The notes: generated from the sequence alone by a model not told the origin. DNA of 64,000 nucleotides from Armillaria gallica (GCA_037576215.1 JBANDB010000021.1:124001-188000); one strand, 5' to 3'. Positions 11,876 through 23,396 are shown, numbered from the stretch's first letter. A program made the numbers and translations.

Positions 11876-12358
11876 GGCGACCATCAATCTGTATCCGATC
11901 TACGTTCATACACAGAGAGATCGCAAGGTAAGTTCTATGAAAAACACCACGTAGCCAAACATGTTCGGGTGTGAGTAACTACGAAGAACGACGTTGGTTG
12001 AACTTGAGGTCCAACTCAAGATGATTAAGATGGGAGGATGGGAATAGAAAGTAAAGTATCTGAAAAAGTCTACGTGAAGCAGACTCGGACGGTCGGATAC
12101 CGGCACCGATTCCGAGTCTCAGACATCGGGACGGTGTCCGGAGTCCAGGCATGATGCCTACATATAGGTTCCAATCGTTTCGTGTTGCGACAAAGGCTCT
12201 CCAAGAGCAACAATGGTTTCTACGCATTTCCAAGAATCGCATTGTGTGACGTTCAAGACAAAGGCTATAGGCACACAGCGAGGACTTTTAAACCGAGCGA
12301 GGGCCCTCTGAAGTCGCTATTCAATCTTCAATCTTACCCACTACTCTCAACCGTTGCC

Positions 12359-12850
12359 ATGCCGAAATTCATAGGTTCCACCTCCACTCTCCTCTGGGGC
12401 CAGATGCAGGCCGATCTCCACCTATTCTCTACCCATGACTCGTCCACGTACCCAAAATTTCGCCTTGTGCATAGAACTGTGACGGTCGGTCTCGGATTTA
12501 TCTATGGAGAATTTCAAGCAGCCAAAGACGGCGCATGGATCCCGATCCCCTGCCGTGTCCCCGCAGACCTCCACGTCGAACAAGCAGATGGTACCTATAC
12601 TGTATTACCCGTGGAGCGCTACTTCCTCCGTGGGCGGGGTCGGTTGATTGGGTGGTCTATGCCTTGGGGTCGAAAGTACAAACTGAAGATGAGGCGCAGA
12701 CAGGACGGGAAACCGATGAAAATTCACTACAAAAAGCACAACAGGGTTGAGGGGTTGGCGCCTGGAGTTCCTGACAACAAGGGCAAAAAGCATTCGGGCA
12801 CATACGTTGCCTGGGATGTCCAAATCCAGAGTAGCCGCAGGATTGGCTGA
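12359..12850 (+). CDS. Orphan-family protein, copy 1 (163 aa)
   Basis: A single exon opens with ATG at 12359 (MPKFIGSTSTLLWGQMQADL) and stops at 12850. An upstream in-frame ATG exists, but alignment with the second copy (32118-32630) fixes the start here. Shared pattern: G.(T/S)STL..GQ.Q.D(L/V)H, then P(K)(F/I)RLV.R(T/S), G(F/Y)(I/L)Y.E(F/Y)Q, (I/R)GW.(M/V), and a C-terminal ...W..Q.QS.RR. There is no signal peptide, transmembrane segment or known domain. The C-terminal third is strongly basic (KYKLKMRRRQDGKPMKIHYK). The 3' end lies within a segment duplicated in inverse orientation at 22.4-22.9 kb, where the same C-terminus is seen as a broken fragment. Function unknown. Two divergent but open copies argue that it is a real gene. 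Confidence 0.65.
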   Translation: MPKFIGSTSTLLWGQMQADLHLFSTHDSSTYPKFRLVHRTVTVGLGFIYGEFQAAKDGAWIPIPCRVPADLHVEQADGTYTVLPVERYFLRGRGRLIGWSMPWGRKYKLKMRRRQDGKPMKIHYKKHNRVEGLAPGVPDNKGKKHSGTYVAWDVQIQSSRRIG

Positions 12851-13460
12851 AAGGGGGGGGGCGAGTGGCTTCGGATTTCGATTCGCCTTCTGTTCAGCTG
12901 AGAACCAACTCAGCCTCCGCGCGGCTATAAAAAGTTCTGCGCCGTGATATGCAATTTTCTGTAGTCCTGATGTCAGATTTACTATATCAAGTGTATAATA
13001 ATGGTCCGCAACACACTCTAAAACAATACGCTGCGCACACAGCTGTTGATTTGGAGAGGAGCACACTAACTGAGGATGTGAGAACGGCAGGCGACGTCTC
13101 ATTCAAGCGGAACGGGACGGAAAGAAGCGCGCTCCTCTTCAAAATCATCAGAGGGCAGGCGCCTGGAGGTTACGGTAATCGTTGACAACCGTGCAGATCG
13201 GAGAGCTCTACAGCCGACAGCTATATATTTTTTGCCCTTGTATCAACATGACATCCTACCTTGACCTGTACGCGAGCTTTTGCCAGCTTGTAACTGCAAG
13301 ATATCGAACATTTCGTGAAGTGTTCGGATGATGAGAGCACAGCCAGAGTTGGTATCCCTTCTCCGTGAGAACAGAGGGTTATATGGGAGATAATAGCACC
13401 AGACGGTACCGCCGTGGCTACAGCGGGCTACGTCGTGTACTGTAACGGTTAAGTCTAAGG
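12765..13460 (+). repeat. Inverted duplicate, left arm
   Basis: This segment matches the reverse complement of about 22390-22930 over most of its length, including GGCATTCGGGCACATACGTT-like text, CCTCCAGGCGCCTGCCCTC, and ACATGACATCCTACCTTGA. The left arm includes the C-terminus of the 12.4-kb orphan gene plus about 600 nt downstream. The arms are diverged by point changes and small indels, so the duplication is not recent. Confidence 0.6.
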
Positions 13461-14480
13461 TCCTGCGAAAGAAGCCCTTCGGAGTTTGAAATGATGTGCC
13501 AAAGGTCCGGCCCGTCACGGTCCCTCCTTCTCATGGTGGCGAACCCGAGGTATTTCAGCGCTGTGACTTTGAGCCTAATCATCCCGCTGACCACCAGGTA
13601 CGTACCGGTTGATACCTGTAAAAGCGTACTTAGTATGCAGAGACCAAAGGCTTGCTCAAGCCGACAACCCTGTATAGACCTATTTGTGTTCCTCCTCAAG
13701 CGACATCCCTTTCCTGCCATTGTAATCTGGAAGAGCCGGTGGCTATTCGATTAGTCTGCTGCCTATCCGAAAAACGATGCCAGGTTTACGGATCGATACT
13801 CCCCTACCCGATTGAAAGCGGGGGATATTGCTTTGTCCCATCTGTTCTTTGCGTGCTCGGCCTCCGTCTCTTCATCCACACATCGATATTCTCGCTTTCT
13901 GATCGGCCCAGTCTCCTGATGAATGACATGACGCTATATGGAACACCTGAGGGTCTTGCTTTCCTATTGGCTTAATTCACATCCCGGCAACGCTTCTGGT
14001 ATAGACGTGTCGTTATTTTGACTTCCATACACCCAAAATAAACGTGAATGGCTTTGGGCTCTAAAGCGACCACCTTGCCTTTGGCATGTACGCTCTATGA
14101 TGAGAATCTAGTCAAGAAGAAAACCATGTTGATATATGTTTATTCAGCGCAGCCAAAACATTACATTGCGATGTAGATTGGCAGGTTATGCACCCTCATT
14201 TGAACACGATTGATATCTGTGTCGACGGTCAACACGTGATCGAAGCAGTTGTGAGTTCATCAACGGTCAGCTATTGACATATAGAAGTTGAAATCTTGCA
14301 CCCTGACATAGATTAACAGCACACCATATAGTATGAGAAATGGGTACAACAAATCCAAAGGGTAAATACATGAAAAAAGAGCGATGTAATATTGATATTT
14401 ATGTCGGTGGCATGTAATCGTGTAGGTCGTTTTGAATTAATTAATTAGGAGCGAGATGTCGCCACTGTGCTCTGACGTCG
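13461..14480. other. Intergenic, nothing firm
   Basis: A phrase at 13475-13530 (CTTCGGAGTTTGAAATGA and following) recurs near 20078 and is probably a piece of repeat R2. Otherwise I see only short opposed frames. Confidence 0.35.
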
Positions 14481-14500
14481 TCGCGCTCTTTCAAGTGATT

Positions 14501-15928
14501 TCAGTGAACTATCAATCGAGAAAGCTGCAAAGAAATGAGATTGATGGCAGTAGAGAAAGTTGACAGGTTCGCACATGAATCGGTCTCATCGATCGAACTG
14601 TCTGCAACGAGAGAATCCGAGAAGAGGTCGTCTGGGCGTGTAAATGCAATAGGTTTGGGTATCACCGACTTTCTCGTACGCTACAAGCCAGCGTCAGCAA
14701 ATTAAAAGAGCATGGAGATAAAACATCCTACTTTATTGACACCAGCGATATTTATACCCTCTAAGCTGATGGTGTACTGAGTCTCGTCAAGGTGTTGGAG
14801 TTTCTCGGCACACTCTACGATCCATTGCAAACCAACAACGAAAGGTTTGGTCTCCAGTTGCCTATCCAACAATCAACTACCTAGCCAGGAACTGAAGTAA
14901 AGATAATGTGCCAACCGTCCCGTCCTTGAATACGAGATGCGTGCATGTCAATCCAAAGTTCTTCATTACCTACCCAAAAAATAGAATTCGAAAGTGCATA
15001 ATATAATAGACCCACGCACCTTCGCTCCCAAGCGTTTCAGCATGTCAATGAAGACATCTCCACAATCAATACCATCAGAAACTCGTACGTCGACATAGAC
15101 CTTAACCCCGGATAAGATGCTCAAGCTGGGGTCGTCAGGGTTCTTCGACCCGGAAACCTTACGCCCGGAATATAAATCATCACGCCCGGCCTCGTCGTTG
15201 TCGTTGTTCAAGCTCAAGGTCCGTTTGGGGCCGAGTCCGTTGGGTTTCCTTGCTGTTGAAGAGGATGCACCGAAGAAGGCGTCGAAGGATGAGTGCTTGT
15301 AGAAGACAGTAGAACTCCGGAGGCCCTCTCTTTTCGGAGGTGTCGCTGGAGGTCCCATATCTTCGGATACTTTAGGCGGGGGAGGTGGTGGCATGGGATA
15401 GCATATTGAAGGCCATCGAAGCCCTTCTCGATGCATTCTTACCCCAACCATCTGCCTCATCTACAGCTTTCCGTTTGCCCTTAACCAAGTGAGCACCAAC
15501 TAATTCGTACAACTCCATCGCCTCAGGCGTAGGTGCAGCGACCTTCGACTCCCAGACAGATTTAGCACTGCCGCGTGTCTGTTTAACGCCAATCATTGTA
15601 TCGTTGCCGTCTCCATCACCACTTCCTTTCACAGCTCTGGCAGGAACAACGGGTAAGGGCATCTTTTGACCGACTTTCTGAATTGCTTTATATGGAAAGA
15701 TACTGGGTTTGCCCCTCTGAAGGCCGCCCGTACCTGACATGAGCCGATCGGGCCGTGTTAGAGCGTCCTTCTTGAAGAAATCAGGGACAGATCGTTATGT
15801 GAGCATTGGCTTGGATGACGACGCCGCAGCTGTCGTACTCTTGCTTGAGCTAGCCGTACTTAATTCCACGGAACCACGAGTCGCGGAACGGGGTAATGTA
15901 CCAGTATGATGAGAACTTGTAGATCTAG
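14501..15928 (-). pseudogene. BRCT-domain protein, 5'-truncated and frame-broken
   Basis: BRCT modules bind phosphopeptides in DNA damage and cell-cycle proteins. Reading from 15928 downward: a Ser-rich stretch, RSVPDFFKKDALTRPDRLM, a basic linker, KRKAVDEADGW..NASRRASMAF, MGPPATPPKR, then the BRCT core LSGVKVYVDVRVSDG and VFIDMLKRLGAK. A clean 50-nt intron (14970-15019) leads to VMKNFGLTCTHLVFKDG, then KPFVVGLQWIVECAEKLQ. A 51-nt intron (14681-14731) precedes a last exon (14680-14501, RTRKSVIPKPIAF...) ending in TGA. Lesions: TAA at 15795-15797, a frame change in the C/G run at 15375-15397, and a frame break near 14870 that only a 31-nt intron would bridge. The upstream sequence stops where repeat R1 begins. 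Resemblance to microcephalin-like fungal BRCT proteins is from memory. Confidence 0.7.
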
Positions 15929-16960
15929 CGTCGCCGTGAGATTCGTCAAGTTAACATGAAGAGAGTGGCATCTTCGAAGGTGGGTCATACGGTCGCGCAC
16001 ATTAATTCAGACACAGGTTCTTACCTGTCAGGTCCGCATGTTCTACTGATTTCTTGGCATAGAAATATTTACGATGGCCGCCGTGTACACAGCGGAATAG
16101 ATCCTGCGATACAGGCTCGGAAATACTGCCATCGTGAAACAACGGGTTTGAACTTGCAACAATATGGCACACTCGTATCCCGATGTACTTGTTTGGATCA
16201 GAAGGTCATCGGGGTTTGAAATCTTGCGTTCTGACTTTTGACTTCGCAACTGTCGGACGTCTGACCAAACCCTTGCCAGGGCTTCACTTTGGCTGGGTTT
16301 GGCTGTATCTTCTCTTCGCGGGTAACCTGGGGTGTTTACTTCAGAACCGCTGGAATTGTTGCCCACTTTGCGCTTACGGACGGTCACGGTACATTACTAT
16401 TCCTTACTACTCATAGCCCTGTCGTACAAGTCAACGGTACATCTAATATCGCTTCACTGACACAAGAAACTGAGGCAATATTTACAGAGCTTACCTGTTG
16501 GTTCCGGCGTCTGGATCTTGTATTCTAACTTTCTGTCTTCGGTCGAGATCTGGTAATGTTTTGCGAGGTGAGCACTGACTTTCTTTGGAAGAACGTGGCC
16601 TTGAACTGTCAATTCAGTGTAAGGGAGTCCATCCGTCCTAGGGAATGTTGAGATAAGCGCCAGGATGTAAATCACTGTTTCCACGGTGGTACTGTATGCC
16701 GAGTGTCAGAATGGATGTGGCCTTCTGGTTACACGGAGGCGCGAAGAATCGGAATCGCAACCAAACCAACAAATAATTTTATTGCCTGCTTTCGCTTCTC
16801 AACACAATCACATATGCAGTTTTCGAGATGATTAAGCGCTGAAATCGCGTTCGACTCTCTGGCTGTAGTTAACTTCCATCTGTTCGGCATAAACAGACCC
16901 AACGAGGGCCTCTTGTACGTTAATCACACGCACCGTGTGCGGACGCACTGCCCTTCCGAG
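15929..16960 (+). repeat. Dispersed repeat R1, copy b (most complete, ~1.03 kb)
   Basis: The left edge is sharp: copies b (15929), d (32801) and e (34724) all begin with GTCGC(C/T)GTGAGAT(T)(C/T)GTCAAG and have unrelated sequence before it. The right part (16700-16960) is shared only with copy c (to about 26570), including GTACGTTAATCACACG(C/T)ACCGTGTG. No terminal inverted or long direct repeats were seen. The minus strand carries a protein-coding signal listed separately. Confidence 0.65.
16043..16684 (-). CDS. Unknown protein encoded by repeat R1
   Basis: The first exon segment (16684-16495) reads METVIYILALISTFPRTDGL..ELTVQGHVLPKKVSAHLAKHYQISTEDRKLEYKIQ, up to a GTAAGC donor at 16494. 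A later frame (16387-16043) gives KRKVGNNSSGSEVNTPGYP, SQSEALARVWSDVRQLRSQ and KISNPDDLLIQTSTSGY, followed by FPSLYRRIYSAVYTAAIVNI. The acceptor between them is not settled; CGACAG near 16425 is one option. The same peptides recur in the R1 copies at 9.9, 25.7, 32.8 and 34.8 kb, some with stop codons. The protein is hydrophilic with a basic KRK patch and no domain I recognise. It could be an element-borne gene or a multiplied host gene. This copy is the least damaged, but I cannot show that it is functional. Confidence 0.4.
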
Positions 16961-17355
16961 GATGTAACGATTTGGATAGATATCCTTCGACCTGCGGATT
17001 TGCTTAGATTAACATTTTTTTCCTCATCTCGACCAATCCGAACGCTCCCTCATGCAAATCATTCCTCATCTCTCTAAGTATGGCCAGTGACGGGGTAGGC
17101 CTTGGCAGAATGTTATCTATGCAATTTCCACCATTCCGCACGCATCGGAGCAGCGCGCACACCGAAAACGTACTTTTTATATTTAACTCGGCTTTTACCC
17201 GGCTTCAGATCCAAATCGGCGACCGAGATGCATATAATGATCGCAATTCACGCGCACGGCCCAAGTCTACGTCCGCCAATTCCTCACTGCCTGGACACGA
17301 GGTAGGTTCCGTTTGCTACCGTTTTATTTAGTATGACTCAAGCCTGATAGGCAAC
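16961..17355. other. Upstream region of F-box gene 1
   Basis: No coding signal fits here. The stretch contains AT-rich tracts (CATTTTTTTCCTC near 17015, TTTTTATATTTAAC near 17173) consistent with a promoter. No motif can be assigned with confidence. Confidence 0.35.
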
Positions 17356-17359
17356 AGCC

Positions 17360-18924
17360 ATGAGCAACCACATAGACATTGCAGAGCTTTTGCCATTGCG
17401 CTTTCTCACAGAGTCGGAGCTCTCGGAATCGGGTATTACCCCAATCCAAGAATCCCTTTCGAGCGCACGACATGATCTTGAAGACATAGATGAACATTTG
17501 AAGGTTTTGCAGCAGAAACGGCGGACTGCTCAGAGCGTCTTCCTTATCCATCACTCTCTTTGTTCTCCATGCCCCATCCGGCGATTACCGCTGGAGTTGC
17601 TCCAGAAAATACTACGGATGACAGTTAAAGATTACTTTTGGCTGGGGGATATCAAGGCTTCCCCGTGGTCCATTAGTCATGTATGCGCGAAATGGCGGAG
17701 CGTGGCGTTGAGCGATGGGCACATGTGGGCAGAATTCAGTGTCATCAATGCGAGCTATGCCATTCCTAGCCATCACCTCGTATCTCTTGTTCTCGAAAGA
17801 GCAAACAGACTACCCCTCACCTTCAGTCTGACAATCTCGTTCAACAAAGGTCTTTCCGAAACGGATGCAAGCAACGCTCATCAAGTGATGATGAAACTTG
17901 CGGAGGAATCTACATCGTGGAGATTCGTCTCTCTTTCCCTCGACTTCATATGTCTTCTCGATGACCCCTTTGCCATGCTCCATAATCGGCTCTCCTCTCT
18001 TGAATCACTGAGCGTCTCTGCAGGATCAGGGCCAGGAAATACGTCCCTAATTGGTCGCCTTTTCATCGACTGCCTGCAGTTGCGCCATGTCACATTGGAG
18101 GATGCTGAAGTGGAATTTGACATGCCATGGAGCCAATTAACTATTCTTACTTCATTTCACCGTGATTCGAGCTATATGTTCCAAATCATCGCACTATCCA
18201 AAAATCTTCGCACGTTGGAACTTCCTTACATCAGCCACTCCCCAATCCATACTTCTGGCATGGGTCCCCTCGATGTCATTGAGCTTCCTTTCCTTGAATC
18301 GTTATTGCTGGGCGGTGCTGCCCTCCTTTCCCGCCTGGTTCTTCCTGCACTTAGCGCCCTCACATTGCGAAACAGAGAAGCAGACTGTCTGGCCGATTCA
18401 TCGAATATTGCGCCATTTCTAGACCGTTCACAGTGCCTCCTCTATACTCTAGAGATCTCCCATCTAGATGTTAAACACCTTCCAGATATCTTCAGTCATT
18501 GCAGAGGCCTGGAGCGCTTGGTCTTGTCTAAAACCACCAATAGCCCCCATTTGTACCTCCAGGATGGTCTGTCACTTTGCAGGGGGCCAGAAGAGGACTG
18601 TCTGTTACCCAGGTTGATGATGTTAACGATATCGCTACAGATCTTGGATGAATATGGAATGGGTTTTTATGGTCCTCCCCCCAGCGCCGTTCCATTGTTG
18701 GAGATGGTCGAATCTAGAGATGATTTTGGGACCGCGCAGATTGACATCATCCAGGGAACAGAGCATTATGGAAGCCTGGTTCCAGATGAATCGTGCATTC
18801 AGAGAGCGCAAGCGTTAAGAGAAAGCGGAAGAAGAGCAGAGTATTGTGTAGACGGTAAGAAATTGTTTCAATTTAGACACTGGTGAAACTAAAAATCTAC
18901 AACACAGGTGTCGAATATCTCTGA
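17360..18924 (+). CDS. F-box protein 1 (503 aa)
   Basis: F-box proteins recruit substrates to SCF ubiquitin ligases through Skp1. The ATG at 17360 opens an exon to 18854. A terminal 53-nt intron (18855-18907, GTAAGA..ACACAG) then joins a five-codon tail (VEYL stop) in phase; without splicing the frame would end at 18886. Residues about 28-55 form a heptad-like helix (LSSARHDLEDIDEHLKVLQQ). The F-box-like motif is at about residues 74-126 (RRLPLELLQKIL...WSISHVCAKWRSVALSDGHMW). The remainder contains irregular leucine-rich stretches (LESLSVS, LRHVTLED, LRTLELPYIS), as in the large Agaricomycete F-box/LRR families. No frame damage is seen. A second F-box gene follows 1.7 kb downstream on the same strand and also ends in a tiny terminal exon. 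Confidence 0.88.
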
Positions 18925-20620
18925 ATGTTGATAGTGGTGTTACCTGAGATAGCGGAGCCGTCAGAATTACTGCGTGTAGAATTTCAAGTGAGAAGAATGT
19001 CCCAAATGAAAAATTTCCATACTTAGTGTATTCCAGTCATCGTACCATACCATTCTGTCGACTGTTGCCTTCAACCACGGTTAGAAATGATGCGCAAGCA
19101 GCTGTTCTTTGAAATCAATAGCGGCGGTCAGAGTCGCAATTCTGAGGCGATCCTGAAAATGATTCTGAATCCGCAATTTTGGTAGCTGAGACGGCGAAAG
19201 GTGCTTCTCCTGACATAATCGCTGCCACCTCCCAGACGTAGTTCTTCACCATAATCGCAATTCTTATTGCCACGATCTTTTTTAACACTGAAGCTTCAAC
19301 ATGGTGAATACTGAAGTTCCTCTACTGCTCACTGCGAATGCAAAAGTACAGATTTCTGTTGCTGCTTATATTAACGCAATCGAAACTATCGAATTCAGAG
19401 AATAAGAATATTGAATGATATTTTGTAATCAAATAAATGGTGTCAGGGGCATTGGACAAACCGTGCATTTGCTTTCACTAGTCGATCTAAATAGTTTATT
19501 CTCCATGATCACGTCCTCAAGCCTCAGGACGTTGGGTGGAAGATGTTGCTGTTCAATTGAATAAAATAGGCAGTAGGCAGTATGTCTAGACATTGCCAAC
19601 CGCATTTCAGATGTCGAAGCGAATGATCGTAACGTTAGAGTGTTGTGCAACCTGCCAGTGAATGACCTCTCCCGATACGAGGACGCTGTGATCAAGTCCC
19701 ACCACCTACTCAGGTCCATGATGCATGCACCTTGTCTGCGGCCCTGAACTCCACCAACCCCAGCGGCCCTCCCCCCGGTAAGACGTCCAAGGTTTACGAA
19801 AATACGATCACTGTTGAGGGCAACAGGTCCTAAACTAAATTCACTCCGTAATACATTCTGGGTGACCAAATCGATTGAAACTTGAACTCTCTCAGATTTC
19901 GGTCAAATCGTATAGACACCACATAGGCTCCCCTAGTTTGCCCTAGTCCTGTGACAGTACCTTCTATGTGGAAAGCCGTATATATCGACAGCTTGCTTCG
20001 TATACAGGATGGTAACTGATGGTAACGAGACTAAGCTTGCCCCGACGGCCCCCGAGTCTCGAGAGGGCTACTAGTGCACTTCGGAGTTTGAAATGAGTTG
20101 GTGGCAAAGTCCGAATCCGGCCGGCTCATCCTCCACGCTCAGCCTCACAGAGTTTTACTTTGGCTGGGATTTTCCCGCTCGAATCTGTTAGCTGAGGTCG
20201 TGAAAACCTGAGACGAATACTTCAGGACCGCTACTAAACCTTACGTCTATTCAATGTCAGTACTGCATTTGTCATTCACTTGATTCTCAGTAGCGGGTCT
20301 GGAGAAACAGGAGTCATCATGTCATGCTAACTCGGTGGAATCTACGGCAACGATTGAATCATATTTTCTCACCTATTTACCCAGGCGTTGGTGTTGGTGT
20401 TAAAGTACAACTACAGGTGTGCATTTTTTTTCTGAAGGTGACTAACCGTAATGTGTTATCCCTGTAGTCATTACGGTGATGGCGCCACTTACGTGTCTTT
20501 GAACATATCTGCTATGCAACAAGTGGATGTCGGCACGTGTACGTGTACGTGAAGATCTATCACCCCCCGCATCGATTAAATCATATGAAGGGATCTACTG
20601 CTGCCGCAATTTCCCTCCAA
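18925..20620. other. Intergenic with an R2 repeat copy
   Basis: A 146-codon minus frame (19869-19429) and an overlapping plus frame both look weakly protein-like, so neither is called. A copy of dispersed repeat R2 lies at about 20040-20245. A run of alternating ACGTGT units occurs near 20535-20550. Confidence 0.35.
20040..20245 (+). repeat. Dispersed repeat R2, copy b
   Basis: It shares ordered phrases with about 6165-6330 and 29930-30180: a TCCTCC block, then (A/T)CTTTGGCTGG, GAAAACCTGAG, and (A)ATACTTCAGGACCGCTAAACCT-type text. Copies are 60-80 per cent alike by eye, with small indels. No coding content is seen. Related scraps occur near 1683 and 13475. Confidence 0.5.
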
Positions 20621-20630
20621 ATCCTATACC

Positions 20631-22044
20631 ATGAGCCCCCCAATCTCGTTGTCAAATTCTCAAAACTCGCGTTTAGAGGCCAGAGTCGTTGAGGTCACAA
20701 CAATGGCTACACCTGGTAGGTCTCGTTCTGCTCTTCGATGCGATTTTGACATGGAACATTACAGATTCACCCGTCGACTGCATGCCAGTCGAGGTCTGGC
20801 AAAAAGGATTTCTTTTGACGTTCGCGGGGTCAGATAGATTTGATATCACGCAGACAGATGACGGTCCGTGGGTGTTATTCCGAGTCCGGCGTCAATGGGA
20901 AACCACCGCCTCCTCTCTTCCCGACCTCTGGTCGAAGTTTACCTTGTTAGCTGACACTACCACCGTCACGGTCAAGGAATCGCGACGTACCTGTTTTCTC
21001 TTGAATGCGGCGATTCCGAGATCAGCCTCACGTCCCTTGGATTTCTCAGTGCTCATCATTGATGACGATGCTGCAGAGGTGGTTCTTCCCTCCCTCATCG
21101 AGGTGATGGATCGGTGGAGGGACGTCTCCATCGAAGCTCCACCCCGCGCTCTCCAATTCTTCGCGACATACGTGAAGCTTACACTCCGCCTCAGTGGTAA
21201 TGCATTGGCAGCGATGAGACGTCTCAGGATGATAGAATTCAGGGCGTTTACAACGCCTCTCCAGTCTGGAGATGGGATTCATTGAATATCTTTGCAGGAG
21301 CTCTCAACTTGTATTGTTGGTGAAGTTGGTCGCATGGATGCGATAGAGCTGTTGAGACAGGGTTCACAGCTTCACCAGCTCGAAATGGCGGGCGGTTTCT
21401 TTGATCAGTTCCAAGAAATGCCACCAGCAGTGATCGTTCATCATGCCTTGCAGATCCTGCGCATCCAGGATCCTTCTATCTTGGGTCTCCTACAGGCGCC
21501 ATCTTTGACCAAGTTGGAAATCATTGGCTGCATCATATGTGATGATGACCAAGACGAATTCGAGACGGTCTGTGCATTCCTCACTCACTCCCCTATTCTT
21601 GAAACGATTACGATCACTATATATTGGCTAGATATGATGCGCATTCTTACCGACTTCTCACCCCGAATCGCCCACTTACGTCGGTTGGAGCTTTCAATTT
21701 TGTGTGACGTCGATCCCGAGTACTGTGGACGCCTTGTCTTTTATGACTTAAAGTTAGTGCCCTTGACGCTGGCACAGCTTACGATCAATGGAGGAAACAT
21801 ACATTTCGGCGCAAAGGATTTAGTGGACATGATCATTTACCATAAGACAGCTGGGTCGAGTTTACGGGAAGTCACCCTCCACTGTTCTCGGATTATTTTA
21901 TCGGATGTCGAGCAGAAAACACTACATGAGATGAAGGAGGATGGCCTTAACATTGAAATCTACGGTATGTGAACGCTGTTACTCTTTTCACGACGTAGCT
22001 TATCTCCTTATTTTGTAGAAGGGGGAGACGCAGTGATGTCTTGA
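20631..22044 (+). CDS. F-box protein 2 (404 aa, five exons)
   Basis: Exons 20631-20715, 20765-21196, 21243-21310, 21361-21964 and 22019-22044 total 1215 nt and join in phase through introns of 49, 46, 50 and 54 nt, all GT..AG. Reading straight through 21197-21360 would hit a TGA at 21283-21285, and the two middle introns avoid it. The F-box lies early: DSPVDCMPVEVWQKGF, then WVLFRVRRQWETTASSLPDLW (about residues 30-75). Leucine-rich segments follow (LQRLSSLEMGF, LQILRIQDPSIL, SLTKLEIIGC, LRRLELSILC). It is shorter than its neighbour and diverged from it. The start codon is the first ATG of the exon and leaves little N-terminus before the F-box. A substrate-recognition role in an SCF ligase is inferred from the family. 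Confidence 0.75.
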
Positions 22045-22389
22045 GTCGATCTACGTACGCCTATTGCTGGCCGGAGCCCTGTATTTGTATTTTTTCCTGC
22101 TTTTAACTCGTTTCAATACGATCCATTCACTTCAGAAGGGAAATTTTGCCACTATTCATAATTTATGTGGGGTTAAATGATCTTGAATCGGCAGTCTTTC
22201 TAGCGAAGCTGGTTTGTTGGACCAGAGCTGTTCCCTTCGTTTCAATATCCCTTCTTGTATTGTTCCTGACTGGATGTTGGCAAGTCGAAGCGTGACGATA
22301 AGATTTTATGGACGGTTTGGCGCCTGTGTGGCAAGTCAATTCAAACTGCAACGGGCTTCGTTTATCCTCAGACTTACCCGTTACAGATA

Positions 22390-22955
22390 CACGATGTAGC
22401 CCGCTGTAGCCACAGCGGTACCGTCTAAGCTGGTAAGGGCTCGCGTACAGATCAAGGTAGGATGTCATGTTGTCACCGGGACAAAAAAATAAAATATAAC
22501 CGTCGGCTGGAGAGCTCTCCGATCTGCATGGCTGTCAACGATTACCACAACCTCCAGGCGCCTGCCCTCTGATGATTATGAAGAGGAGCACGCTTCTTTC
22601 CGTCCCGTTCCGTTCTCACATCCCCAGCTAGCCAAACCAACAGCCGTATGTGCAGCAAATCGTTTTTAGAGTGTGTTGCGGACCAATATTATACACTTGA
22701 TATAGTAAATCTGACATCACGACTACAGAAGACTGCATATCACGGTGCAAACCTTATTATAGCCACGCGGAGGCTGCGTTGGTTCTCAGCCGAACGGGAA
22801 GGCGGAACGAAATACGAAGGCACTCGCCTCCCCGGTTTCAGCGCTCCAAGCCCACAGCTACTCTGGATTTGGACATCCCAGCCTGGCCAGGCAACGTATG
22901 TGCCCGAATGCCTTTTACCCTCGTAGCGAGGAGATAGATAGTTGACAATCAGCAT
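22390..22955 (-). repeat. Inverted duplicate, right arm with orphan-gene relic
   Basis: Reverse complement of the 12765-13460 segment. On the minus strand from about 22925 it encodes KRHSGTYVAW..WDVQIQSS, the C-terminus of the 12.4-kb orphan protein, with a 9-nt insertion and a different tail. The rest of that gene is missing, so this is a dead fragment. Confidence 0.6.
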
Positions 22956-22959
22956 CCCG

Positions 22960-23390
22960 ACCCATTACAGGAGTGGATTCCATCAGTATACAGGGAGATC
23001 GAAAGCACGATGCACTAGATAGTGAACGGCAGCAGGAAAGGGGCGGGAAGGATGGCGCCTACTAAAAGAGAAAGATATCAGTGAAAGTGTAAAGACGACT
23101 GAAGGAGGATAGAGATGGCTTAGGGGGAAAAGGACGTTATCGTTCCCGGGAAATGATTGCGCAATCTGATGAACCCGGCGTAAGAAAGTGAGCTCTGATG
23201 ATGAACTGATGATCGACGTACTATTGAGATCACAGGACCCGTATGCAGATGACGAGCGTATCATATATCCTAGCCTATTCTTCTCGTATATCAGCAAATT
23301 GTCAACAGTCAAGCAATGCAGATATACATGTTTTGTAAGCTTTCAAGACGAGACCAAGAAATTCAGGTAACTATTTAATAAACCTAAAGG
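22960..23390. other. Intergenic, nothing supported
   Basis: No domain, repeat or splice-consistent coding signal was found. Confidence 0.35.
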
Positions 23391-23396
23391 GAATGT

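Noticed and set aside
19429..19869. 146-codon minus frame opposite a weakly protein-like plus frame
   Set aside because: Both strands look similarly plausible, neither has a domain, and no exon joins.
21283..21285. In-frame TGA as evidence that F-box gene 2 is a pseudogene
   Set aside because: Two canonical short introns bypass it with all phases closed, so an intact model is available.
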